This document shows positions 1-5,731 of a stretch of 7,350 nt of DNA, piece by piece (the stretch's first letter is position 1; every line of letters begins with the position of its first letter). The notes under the pieces were generated by a model that had not been told where the DNA came from, did not search any database, and saw only the letters and a program-made list of their open reading frames with translations. The DNA is from a bacterium (GTDB lineage: Bacteria > CG03). The stretch spans positions 1 to 7,350 of the forward strand of contig VMTI01000032.1 in assembly GCA_013791675.1 (NCBI GenBank). Direction: 5' to 3'. The translations under genes were made by a program, and so were the position numbers.

Positions 1-129
1 AAGGAATATATGCAATTCCATAAGGATATTTCTTCAGCAACCGCCAGCCGGGATTTATTGTTTGGGATCAAAAATAAGATATTGAAAAAATCTGGCTGCG
101 CGTCACTTACGCGTTATAAATTTATTTAG
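1..129 (+). CDS. C-terminal fragment of a probable Fic-family protein (winged-helix tail)
   Basis: An open frame enters from the left edge and stops at TAG 127-129, leaving 42 residues. The segment HKDISSATASRDL followed by KILKKSG and a final LTRYKF reads like the recognition helix and wing of the small winged-helix domain that closes many Fic-domain proteins, where 'S.ATASRDL' is followed by 'L.K.G....T.Y.F'. Fic enzymes transfer AMP or related groups to target proteins, and many act as toxin-like or regulatory proteins. The catalytic HPFx(D/E)GN motif would lie upstream of the window, so the Fic assignment rests on the tail alone. Another winged-helix regulator is possible. The ATG at 10 is internal, because the frame is open and the peptide similar from base 1. 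Confidence 0.5.
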   Translation, partial: KEYMQFHKDISSATASRDLLFGIKNKILKKSGCASLTRYKFI

Positions 130-307
130 GAAGTAATGGTGCCGGGGGTTGATTTATTGACTTATTTCAAAAGTGTATCTTTCTGTTCAAAGTTGCAGTA
201 ATAATTTCCCCAATAAAAAAGCTAACATTCGTGTAGAATACCAGTCAATCTCCCAATCTCCGCAGTTCTTGCTTTGAATTAATCAGGGAGAGTGGTATAA
301 TGAACCT
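130..307. other. Intergenic region, Fic-like tail to MarC-family gene
   Basis: This stretch of 178 bases is AT-rich in its second half. I find no coding frame of note, no GC-rich hairpin followed by a T run, and no RNA gene. The only supported element is the promoter at its right end (274-301), annotated separately. Confidence 0.5.
274..301 (+). promoter_or_regulatory. Extended -10 promoter of the MarC-family gene, probably leaderless
   Basis: A perfect -10 box TATAAT (296-301) is preceded by TGG (293-295), giving the extended -10 form TGnTATAAT. A -35-like TTGAAT lies at 274-279 with a 16-base spacer. Only six bases (GAACCT) separate the -10 box from ATG 308, so the expected start of transcription falls on or next to the start codon. 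The purine-rich AGGGAGA at 285-291 would be upstream of the transcript start and is also 16 bases from the ATG, too far for a normal ribosome binding site. Confidence 0.65.
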
Positions 308-913
308 ATGAATTGGGACGCTGTATTTAAATCAACGTTGATGCTCTTTGCCATTGTTAATCCCGTCGGCAGTATTCCTATATTCCTTCAACTCACAGAC
401 TTCATGTCTTTGAAAGAGAGAAAACGGACTTTCCGTGTAGGTATTTTTTCATCTACGGCAATTCTTTTCTTCTTCATTATTGTGGGAGATCGCATTTTAA
501 CACATTTTTTTCAAATTCAGCTGTCTGACCTTATGGCAGCCGGGGGGCTGCTTCTTTTAATCATAGCGATTGACCACCTGCTTTTTGGCTCTCTTGTGCG
601 CGGGGTGCTGGGAGGAGAACAATATAATGACCCCTCTCATATAGGCGCAGTACCGATTGCCTGTCCCATCCTTGCCGGGCCGGGGGCAATGATGACAGTT
701 CTCGTTACTTTTTCTGAGCATGGTTTCGCTGTCGCGGCAAGCTCCATAATTGTGGTTCTTGGAATTGCATGGGTCATATTGCATTTCATAGATAAAATTT
801 ATACTTTCATGGGCAAAATAGTCTGTATTGTGCTTTCAAAAATTCTGTGTCTTTTTATTGCCGCCATCGGTATACGGCTTTTAATGATAGGAATATCGCA
901 GTATTTTAAATAG
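308..913 (+). CDS. MarC-family integral membrane protein (UPF0056)
   Basis: The 201-residue product matches the usual 200-220 residues of the MarC/YchE/YhgN family of inner-membrane proteins. It has about six hydrophobic segments, near residues 6-28, 44-66, 75-95, 113-133, 140-160 and 172-197. Family signatures are visible: FAIVNPVGSIPIFL at 14-27 and GAVPIACPILAGPGAM at 113-128. The proteins are predicted transporters or exporters; the name comes from the E. coli mar locus, but a role in drug resistance was not upheld and no substrate is established. The start is fixed: the same frame has a TGA at 275-277 and no ATG, GTG or TTG between it and 308. The gene converges with purH, with 17 bases between the stop codons and no visible terminator. 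Confidence 0.9.
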   Translation: MNWDAVFKSTLMLFAIVNPVGSIPIFLQLTDFMSLKERKRTFRVGIFSSTAILFFFIIVGDRILTHFFQIQLSDLMAAGGLLLLIIAIDHLLFGSLVRGVLGGEQYNDPSHIGAVPIACPILAGPGAMMTVLVTFSEHGFAVAASSIIVVLGIAWVILHFIDKIYTFMGKIVCIVLSKILCLFIAAIGIRLLMIGISQYFK

Positions 914-930
914 CCGGGTGTTACTTTGAA

Positions 931-2406
931 TTAGTGGCGGAAGAGACGATGGTTTATGAACGCGAGTTTGACGCCGAGTTTTTTTGCGGTTGCTGCTACG
1001 TCCTTATCTTTTATTGAGCCGCCCGGAGCCGCGATGACTTTTATTCCTGCCTTGGCTGCCGCCCGGATGGAATCATCAAAAGGGAAGAATCCGTCTGAGA
1101 CCATTGCCGCTCCTTTCAGGTTTCCTCTGGTATTCTTCTTTGCCCTGTCAACGGCGAGTTTCACAGATTCAATACGGCAGCACTGTCCCGGCCCTATACC
1201 GATGGTTTTACCGTCTTTAACCACGAGCGAAGAGTTGGAAGCGACCTGGAATCCCACCTGAAGCCCGAACGTGATGTCTTCTTTTTCGGATTTCGTGAGT
1301 TTGCCGGTAACTTCCTTAAATTTGATTGCGGGAAATTTCATTTCCTGGACGAGATAGCCGCCGAGCGCCCGCTTTACCGCAAGTTTTGAGTCCCAGTTCC
1401 GGTATTTGAAAAGTATCAGATTCTTTTTTTTACTAAGGACTTCACGCGCGCCCTTATCAAAATCAGGGGCGCAGATGACTTCAAAGAAGTGTTTCATAAG
1501 AAGGACCGCCGTTTTTTTCGTGACTTTTCTGTTAAAGGAGACTATACCTCCGAAGGCGCTGATAGGGTCGCAGTCCAGGGCGTCTTTATACGCCGTATCC
1601 TGAATTTTATTTATTGCCGCCCCGCAGGGGTTAGTGTGTTTTATTATAACGCATCCTCCCCCGGAAAAACGGCGTACCGGAAGTATCGCGGCGTCCATAT
1701 CCAGGATGTTGTTATATGAAAGAGGTTTGCCCTGAAGGATCTTTCCCGGGAACGATCCGTCCGAATAGAAGGCTGCTTTCTGGTGGGGATTTTCGCCGTA
1801 TCTCAAGTCCATTGTTTTCTTAAGCGTGAGCGGCATATATTCGGGGAAATCCGGGGTCTCCGACATTATGTCCACTATCCGCGCGTTGTAGCGGGCACAG
1901 AGGTCGAAGGATTTTATCACAAGATATTTTTTCAGTTTATCATCTACTTGACCGACCTCGATAGCTTTAAGAATCACAGGATAATCTTTAGTGTCGCAAA
2001 CAGGGAGTACGCGTTTATTGTTTTTAGCCGCGGCTCTCAGGAGAGAAAGGCCGCCGACGTCTATTGTCTCAATGAAGTTGGGGCCTTTTTTAAGTATGTA
2101 GAAGTTTGTTATCACCATATCTATGAGAGGCAGTTTGAATTTCTTTATATCCGCTTTGTCTTCAGCCCTTGCAAGGATCCCGCCGAACACCATAGGGTGA
2201 AGGGTCTTGACCCTGCCGCCCAGCATTTTAACGAAACCGGTTATCTCGCTTAAATCTTTGACGGGAATGTTTTTTGAACGCAGGTATGCGGCTGTTCCGC
2301 CGGACGCGACAAGCTCCCACCCGTTCTTATTCAATCCCCTGCAGAATATATCAAGACCACTTTTATCGGTGACACTTATGAGCGCGCGCATTTTCATTCT
2401 TTTCAT
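931..2406 (-). CDS. purH: Bifunctional AICAR formyltransferase / IMP cyclohydrolase
   Basis: PurH makes the last two steps of IMP synthesis in the cytoplasm: 10-formyl-tetrahydrofolate formylates AICAR to FAICAR, which is then cyclised. The N-terminal MGS-like cyclohydrolase domain covers about residues 6-190, with ALISVTDKSGL (8-18), SGGTAAYL (35-42) and LGGRVKTLHP (62-71). The transformylase domain follows from about 198, with LRYGENPHQ (201-209), KHTNPCG (256-262; K256 and H257 correspond to the catalytic Lys-His pair), DPISAFGG (280-287), IGIGPGQ (402-408) and SDGFFPF (437-443). At 491 residues it is slightly short for the family (about 510-530) but complete, ending in the usual RH. The start codon overlaps the stop of the upstream methyltransferase gene as ATGA and has no clear Shine-Dalgarno, which suggests translational coupling. 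M4 or M6 could also be the true start, since conservation begins at MRALIS. Confidence 0.95.
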   Translation of the reverse strand: MKRMKMRALISVTDKSGLDIFCRGLNKNGWELVASGGTAAYLRSKNIPVKDLSEITGFVKMLGGRVKTLHPMVFGGILARAEDKADIKKFKLPLIDMVITNFYILKKGPNFIETIDVGGLSLLRAAAKNNKRVLPVCDTKDYPVILKAIEVGQVDDKLKKYLVIKSFDLCARYNARIVDIMSETPDFPEYMPLTLKKTMDLRYGENPHQKAAFYSDGSFPGKILQGKPLSYNNILDMDAAILPVRRFSGGGCVIIKHTNPCGAAINKIQDTAYKDALDCDPISAFGGIVSFNRKVTKKTAVLLMKHFFEVICAPDFDKGAREVLSKKKNLILFKYRNWDSKLAVKRALGGYLVQEMKFPAIKFKEVTGKLTKSEKEDITFGLQVGFQVASNSSLVVKDGKTIGIGPGQCCRIESVKLAVDRAKKNTRGNLKGAAMVSDGFFPFDDSIRAAAKAGIKVIAAPGGSIKDKDVAATAKKLGVKLAFINHRLFRH

Positions 2407-3416
2407 AATATGGATTTAAGGTGGTTGAGCATCTTCATTACATCTTCAATCTGTTCCGTCGACAGCGTTGCCAGGCCGCAGGAAGGAGAAAACATCATAT
2501 TTTTCATAAGCAGTTCTCTGTCCACCCCCGCTTTTACGAGGGTTTCTATTTCTGTGTCAATTCTTTTCTTTATTTCATCCGCGGAAATTTCCGATATTAA
2601 TTTTTCAGCGGGAACAGCGCCGAACAATATTTGTCCGCCGTTTTTCAGGAAGCTATTCAGTTTTCCGGCGAAAGGGAGCAGAGAATAATTATAGGAATCA
2701 AAACTCAATATTTTAAAGGGAAGGTCGAGCAGAAGGCTCCAGTCTGTCTCGCCGCAGCAGTGTATGCCCGACACCGCTTCCTTGTTGATCTCATCCAGCA
2801 TTTCTTTTAAAAAGGCCTTTACTTCCTCGGGATCAAGGTTGACAAAAGCGCTGCCTATCTGCGAGAGATAGGGCTCGTCAATGAACAAATATACTTTGCC
2901 GTATGATTTTTTTAATTCCCGTATCATCCACCGGGCTTTAAGAGTCAGCCCTTTTACCAGTATCTCCTTGAAAACATCGTGGTAGAAGACGGGTTTTTTA
3001 TTTTCATCGGTGACCGTCAGCCCGAACGAAACAGGCCCGACGATCTGTCCTTTTATCGCTTTAACAGGCAGGGGATTTTCCAGAACCGCGTGCAGGGCTG
3101 CTGCTCTCTCTCTTGAAATCGCGAAATAATCAAGGTCTTCGCTTAAAACTTTTTCGTAAAAATTTTCCAGCTCGCCGGCATCGGGCGAGGCGAGGTTGAA
3201 ATGTATGTTTTGTTTTTCACCGTCAATCACGGAGAAGGGCAGCCCTTCCGCGTACTGTATGTACATGTTTTCCATATAGGTTATTTTAGGGAGCTGCGGC
3301 CAGAACGGAATGTCGAACCCTTTTATGAAATTTACCGCTTCCTCAACTGTTGTGAAAGGCAGGCTGCCTATCCCCGTCGTCAGTATTGCTGATTCTGTTT
3401 TTTTATTGTCATTCAT
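2403..3416 (-). CDS. MetE/UROD-superfamily methyltransferase, short methionine-synthase-like
   Basis: The 337-residue protein looks like a single catalytic barrel of the cobalamin-independent methionine synthase/uroporphyrinogen decarboxylase superfamily, without the N-terminal half of full MetE (about 750 residues). It begins with GIGSLPF (15-21), followed by FWPQLPK (38-44) and ENMYIQYAEGLP (49-60). Then come GQIVGPVSFG (123-132), IDEP (179-182, like the IDEPAL motif of MetE), HCCGETDW (219-226) and SPSCGLATLS (310-319). H219, C221 and C313 match the His-x-Cys...Cys zinc ligands of MetE; where MetE has a Glu ligand the nearest acidic residue is D240 in SFDSYNY. Short 'core MetE' enzymes of anaerobes take the methyl group from a corrinoid protein rather than folate; whether this one does is inference. 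The Shine-Dalgarno GGAGA (complement of 3423-3427) lies 6 bases before the ATG. It overlaps purH by 4 bases, which points to shared expression of two one-carbon genes. Confidence 0.75.
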   Translation of the reverse strand: MNDNKKTESAILTTGIGSLPFTTVEEAVNFIKGFDIPFWPQLPKITYMENMYIQYAEGLPFSVIDGEKQNIHFNLASPDAGELENFYEKVLSEDLDYFAISRERAAALHAVLENPLPVKAIKGQIVGPVSFGLTVTDENKKPVFYHDVFKEILVKGLTLKARWMIRELKKSYGKVYLFIDEPYLSQIGSAFVNLDPEEVKAFLKEMLDEINKEAVSGIHCCGETDWSLLLDLPFKILSFDSYNYSLLPFAGKLNSFLKNGGQILFGAVPAEKLISEISADEIKKRIDTEIETLVKAGVDRELLMKNMMFSPSCGLATLSTEQIEDVMKMLNHLKSIL

Positions 3417-3508
3417 ATAATATCTCCGTCACGAGGTAATGTTATAAAAAAAACCGAAACCGCACAAGGCAAAGCCGTTAAATCATTAAAAATTTATCCG
3501 GCAGGAAT

Positions 3509-3766
3509 TCAACCCTGTTTTTTCCGATCCTGCTGACCGGAATCCATTGCTTTCTTTATCTCATGCCATCGTTTCTCTCCGAGGCACTCCCTCGAAAATT
3601 TGCACCAGTCAATACATGACGGTGTATTTTCACGGAAAACATCTTTTTTGCATTTGGGGCATTTGGCTTTAACTTCATCGGAAAATATTTCCACTTCATA
3701 CCCGCACTGACACTTGTGAACTTCCACTTTCAGAAACCGAGGGTCTGTACCCGGACATCTATGCAT
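3509..3766 (-). CDS. Small cysteine-rich zinc-ribbon protein
   Basis: This 85-residue protein opens with MHRCPGTDPRFLK, like a conserved family of small proteins that begin 'RCPGQD.RFWK'. It carries a zinc-ribbon-like set of pairs, CxC at C19/C21 and CxxC at C36/C39, then CIDWCKFSREC (C51, C55, C61), a motif the same family ends with ('C..WC.....CLG'). The tail is charged and has no membrane segment, so it is probably cytosolic and binds a metal; no function is established. A good Shine-Dalgarno AGGGAGG (complement of 3774-3780) stands 7 bases before the ATG. It lies 92 bases upstream of the MetE-like gene on the same strand and may be co-transcribed, though that gene has its own ribosome binding site. 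Confidence 0.7.
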   Translation of the reverse strand: MHRCPGTDPRFLKVEVHKCQCGYEVEIFSDEVKAKCPKCKKDVFRENTPSCIDWCKFSRECLGEKRWHEIKKAMDSGQQDRKKQG

Positions 3767-3797
3767 TTAATAACCTCCCTGTTATATCTACCACACT

Positions 3798-3840
3798 ATG
3801 ACATTAATTAACGTGTCATTCCCCGACTTGATTGGGGAAT
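3798..3840. repeat. Two adjacent small hairpins at the 3' end of the DUF3795-like gene
   Basis: ATTCCCC (3818-3824) pairs with GGGGAAT (3834-3840) across the 9-base loop GACTTGATT. Just to its left, ATGACA (3798-3803) pairs with TGTCAT (3814-3819) across 10 bases. The first hairpin resembles the dispersed CATTCCCC-GACTTGAT-GGGGAAT type of palindromic repeat seen in many bacterial genomes. It supplies the last codons and stop of the DUF3795-like frame. Neither hairpin has a T run beside it, so a classical terminator is unlikely. Confidence 0.55.
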
Positions 3841-4013
3841 TTAAAGTTATCGCAATTCTTTATCCGACATTCTACACACATCTTTGGTTTATTCAGGCTA
3901 TCATATTTACAACCGGGGCATTTATTTTTTGTTCTGATGAAAGCCATACATATCATACAATTTGCACCACATGGAGCAAGATATTTTTTTAGTAAATTTT
4001 TTTCTTTCATCAT
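3816..4013 (-). CDS. DUF3795-like cysteine-rich protein, probably truncated
   Basis: The 65 residues contain APCGANCMICMAF (13-25), KCPGC (31-35) and CVECRIKNC (46-54). This is the N-terminal Cys pattern of DUF3795 proteins ('CG.NC..C.AY....KCPGC......C..C.IKNC'). The eight cysteines could bind zinc or an iron-sulfur cluster; the family has no known activity. Family members I know continue well past this point with more cysteines. Here the frame ends in FPNQVGE, encoded by the hairpin repeat at 3818-3840, so the 3' part seems to have been lost or replaced. An extended -10 box lies 17 bases upstream of the ATG. Two adjacent ATGs (4013 and 4010) could serve as the start, and no strong Shine-Dalgarno is present. 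Confidence 0.6.
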   Translation of the reverse strand: MMKEKNLLKKYLAPCGANCMICMAFIRTKNKCPGCKYDSLNKPKMCVECRIKNCDNFKFPNQVGE

Positions 4014-4030
4014 AATTTGACCGTACGCGT

Positions 4031-4039
4031 ATTATATCA
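4031..4039 (-). promoter_or_regulatory. Extended -10 promoter upstream of the DUF3795-like gene
   Basis: On the minus strand this reads TGATATAAT, a perfect -10 box with the TGn extension. A -35-like TTGCAC (complement of 4056-4061) sits 19 bases upstream, a longer spacer than usual. The expected transcript would begin near 4024 and have a leader of about ten bases before ATG 4013. Confidence 0.45.
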
Positions 4040-4064
4040 TTTAAATACGCCCGAAGTGCAAGGG

Positions 4065-4197
4065 AAAAGGGGACGTCTGAACTATACGTTCGTTAGAGGT
4101 TGCGAGTTTTGAATTTAAGAAGTTGTTTAGGGAATAATTTAGGAGGATATTTTAGGGGGTTGACAGCACTTGGTTATAGACGTCCCCATTCTTTCAA
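4065..4197. repeat. Inverted-repeat-bounded non-coding unit with GGGGACGTCT ends
   Basis: GGGGACGTCT at 4069-4078 is matched exactly by AGACGTCCCC at 4178-4187, with A-rich AAAA before the first and ATTCTTTC after the second. The 99 bases between them hold no open frame of note, and no transposase is near. The same end sequences occur fused at 5619-5643. This suggests a small dispersed element, of the MITE or REP-pair kind, rather than a chance inverted repeat. The 266-base gap between the DUF3795-like and nitroreductase genes consists mostly of this unit. Confidence 0.55.
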
Positions 4198-4266
4198 ATA
4201 TTGTATGATTAATTACATGATTCCCGGAAGATTTGAAAAATTACATTAGCGGAAAAAGTTGTAAAG

Positions 4267-4274
4267 AAAGGAGA
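4267..4274 (+). promoter_or_regulatory. Shine-Dalgarno site of the nitroreductase gene
   Basis: AAAGGAGA lies 5 bases before ATG 4280 and decides that start. It is the best ribosome binding site on the plus strand of this window and contrasts with the genes that appear to lack one. Confidence 0.75.
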
Positions 4275-4279
4275 TTTAG

Positions 4280-4921
4280 ATGAAAAAATATGTTGTTATC
4301 ACGGCGCTGATTATAAGTGTGCTCAATTCAGGGGTGTCTGCCGAAAGCAAACAATCAATAAAGCTTTTAAAGCCGCAGACTAGTATTGGAAAGCCGTTAA
4401 TGCAAGCCTTAAAAGACAGAAGTTCTTCAAGGGATTTTTCAACAAAAGAATTGTCAGAAAAAGATTTATCGAATTTACTCTGGGCGGCCTGGGGTATAAA
4501 CAGGGATTCAGGTTTGCGTACGGCGCCGTCGGCGAGAAACTGGCAGGAGATAGATGTGTATGTGGCTATGGCAAAAGGGCTGTATTTATATAATGCGGAG
4601 GCTCACACATTGGAACTAATCATCAGCAAGGATATCCGAAAAAATACGGGGCAGCAGGCCTTTGTTCAAATTGCGCCGATCAATTTAATCTATGTAGCAG
4701 ATTATAATAAAATGAATTGCGAGGACGAGGAAAAGAAATTTTATTCGGCGGCAAACACGGCATTTATAAGCCAGAATGTATATCTGTATTGCGCGTCGGA
4801 AGGTTTAGCCACTGTTATACGCGGGTTGGTGGATAGAAAAGGTCTTGCAAAAGTGATGAAATTAAAAAAAATCGCAGCATGTTGTCTTTTCCCAAACGGT
4901 CGGATATCCAACAGCGAATGA
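4280..4921 (+). CDS. Exported nitroreductase-family protein with a C-terminal frameshift
   Basis: Residues 1-21 form a signal peptide: KK, then a hydrophobic stretch, then GVSA before E22. The mature part is a nitroreductase-family FMN flavoprotein, with RSSSRDF (47-53; the FMN-phosphate-binding Arg region), LSNLLWAAWGINR (63-75), RTAPSARNWQEIDVYV (80-95) and SQNVYLYCASEGLATVIRG near residues 164-182. Such proteins reduce substrates with NAD(P)H; the substrate here is unknown and the product is probably periplasmic. Family members end in a '(S/A)QTVGYP' motif. Here the encoded tail after MKLKK is unrelated, ending at TGA 4919-4921, but the +1 frame immediately after the A8 run 4864-4871 reads SQHVVFSQTVGYP and stops at TAA 4929-4931. 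Removing one A gives a normal 216-residue protein. The gene is therefore frameshifted, or the run is miscounted in the assembly. Confidence 0.8.
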   Translation: MKKYVVITALIISVLNSGVSAESKQSIKLLKPQTSIGKPLMQALKDRSSSRDFSTKELSEKDLSNLLWAAWGINRDSGLRTAPSARNWQEIDVYVAMAKGLYLYNAEAHTLELIISKDIRKNTGQQAFVQIAPINLIYVADYNKMNCEDEEKKFYSAANTAFISQNVYLYCASEGLATVIRGLVDRKGLAKVMKLKKIAACCLFPNGRISNSE

Positions 4922-5001
4922 TAAGAAGTAAATTTTAAATGTAATAATTTCACCATCAAAAATCTTTATAACTTGGGTATAGAGAAACTTTTTCTGTTAT
5001 T

Positions 5002-5010
5002 TGGTAAAAT
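5002..5010 (+). promoter_or_regulatory. Extended -10 element, leaderless type
   Basis: TGGTAAAAT gives TGn followed by a 5-of-6 match to TATAAT. Six bases (AAAAAC) separate it from ATG 5017, the same distance as at the MarC gene and at 7023. I find no convincing -35 box at 16-18 bases. The longer string ATTTGGTAAAA (4999-5009) is almost repeated at 5794 and 7005. Confidence 0.45.
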
Positions 5011-5016
5011 AAAAAC

Positions 5017-5246
5017 ATGACAGAAACAAATAAAGAATGGTCTGATGGAAAGCGCACCTGTGCTCTCTGCTTGGAGAGAACGTGAGTAATAAAAACGTTA
5101 GAAGATATCCGGTAATAGCGTACGGAGCAGAATATCTTGTAATCGGCTATCTGATGCGTAGGAATATCCATAAGCTTAGGTATTACTACAGAAAAAAACC
5201 ATTTTGCAGTTTAAGAGGTTTTCACCTGAGACAAAGGTTACGGTGA
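5017..5246 (+). pseudogene. Frameshifted, truncated gene with a YPVIAYGAEYLVIGYLMRRN core
   Basis: Two short frames overlap by four bases. The first runs from ATG 5017 to TGA 5083-5085 (22 residues, MTETNKEWSDGKRT then CALCLERT). The second is open from 5046 and could start at GTG 5082, ending at TGA 5244-5246 (54 residues). One base added near 5079-5082 would join them into a single protein running ...CALCLER-NVSNKNVRR and then the YPVIAYGAEYLVIGYLMRRN core. The core recalls the 'GAE(Y/F)LV.G.L.RR.I' N-terminus of small restriction-endonuclease-like or hypothetical proteins, where 'aYKAPPGNEGYDLI' type sequence would follow. Here the remainder (HKLRYYYRKK...) does not continue that pattern. 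I regard it as a remnant of a gene of unknown function; two translationally coupled mini-genes are the alternative. Confidence 0.4.
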
Positions 5247-5252
5247 TATGAT

Positions 5253-5687
5253 ATGGAAGAGAAAAAGAAACAATTGCAGTTAAAAAAAGCCAAAGCATTG
5301 TCCACCAAAGATAAATTAACGGAGTTTTTGTTATATACCGCACCTAATGGCGATGTAAAAGTAGAAATATTTGTTCATAATGAAACGGTTTGGCTCAATC
5401 AGGAAAGAATGGCAGAACTTTTCGGTGTTCAGCGCCCCGCCATTACAAAACATCTTAAAAACATTTTTGAAAGCGGCGAATTGGTTGAAAATGTGGTTAG
5501 TTCCATTTTGGAACATACCACGCTTCACGGAGCCATCGAAGGGCGTATTTGCCAGCAGATAACCGATATTTTTGCAGAGTGCAGTATTGATTATTATAGA
5601 ACGGTTGATAGTAGAGGAAAAAGGGGACGTCCCCATTCTTTCCCTAAATTCTTATTTGACGGTCATTTGACCATGGCGGGATTATGA
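5253..5687 (+). CDS. RhuM-family protein, internally deleted and truncated
   Basis: Residues 24-97 match the N-terminus of RhuM 'virulence' proteins: EFLLYTAPNGDVKVEIF (24-40), ETVWLNQERMAELFGVQR (44-61), the helix-turn-helix-like ITKHLKNIFESGEL (64-77) and EHTTLHGAIEG (87-97). Residues 98-117 (RICQQITDIFAEC then SIDYYRTVD) match a segment that in full proteins of about 330-345 residues lies roughly 80-100 residues further on. The middle, including the expected FYNLD...GYRVNS region, is missing. From residue 119 the frame runs into the GGGGACGTCCCC palindrome and ends in unrelated sequence (RGRPHSFPKFLFDGH, then LTMAGL). RhuM has no settled biochemical role; it often sits in pathogenicity, restriction or toxin loci. 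The start has only a weak GGTGAT site 5 bases upstream. This copy is very probably non-functional. Confidence 0.75.
   Translation: MEEKKKQLQLKKAKALSTKDKLTEFLLYTAPNGDVKVEIFVHNETVWLNQERMAELFGVQRPAITKHLKNIFESGELVENVVSSILEHTTLHGAIEGRICQQITDIFAECSIDYYRTVDSRGKRGRPHSFPKFLFDGHLTMAGL
5619..5643. repeat. Fused copy of the GGGGACGTCC ends inside the RhuM gene
   Basis: A perfect 12-base palindrome GGGGACGTCCCC (5623-5634) is flanked by AAAAA on the left and ATTCTTTCC on the right. These flanks match the outer flanks of the 4065-4197 unit, so this looks like the same element with its interior absent. It falls exactly where similarity of the RhuM frame to its family ends. Confidence 0.55.
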
Positions 5688-5731
5688 TGAAAATTGTTCG
5701 GGAAAGAGGGTAAATCTTATTTGACGGACAT
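5645..5731. repeat. Short direct repeat around 'CTTATTTGACGG'
   Basis: TAAATTCTTATTTGACGGTC (5645-5664) recurs as TAAATCTTATTTGACGGAC (5711-5729), 66 bases apart, differing by one base in the TTC/TC step and by T/A near the end; the next two bases (AT) also match. Both encode LFDGH in one frame. The first copy is followed by GGTCATTTGACC (5661-5672), a small inverted repeat. This marks the junction between the end of the RhuM frame and the remnant after it. Confidence 0.45.

Noticed and set aside
285..291. AGGGAGA as the Shine-Dalgarno of the MarC-family gene
   Set aside because: It is 16 bases from the ATG and lies upstream of the predicted transcription start within the promoter spacer.
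914..930. Bidirectional terminator between the MarC-family gene and purH
   Set aside because: The 17 bases contain no stem-loop and no T run.
956..1261. Plus-strand open frame of 101 codons at the 3' end of purH
   Set aside because: Antisense to the conserved transformylase C-terminus; its composition follows from the purH codons.
1783..2253. Open frame of 156 codons on the plus strand inside purH
   Set aside because: It is wholly antisense to well-conserved PurH codons, has no ribosome binding site and no recognisable motif.
4160..4165. TTGACA as a -35 box for the nitroreductase gene
   Set aside because: No -10-like hexamer lies 15-19 bases downstream; the region there is the GACGTCCCC end of the repeat.
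4956..5171. Minus-strand open frame of 71 codons
   Set aside because: It overlaps the better-supported plus-strand core YPVIAYGAEYLVIGYLMRRN and has no start signal.
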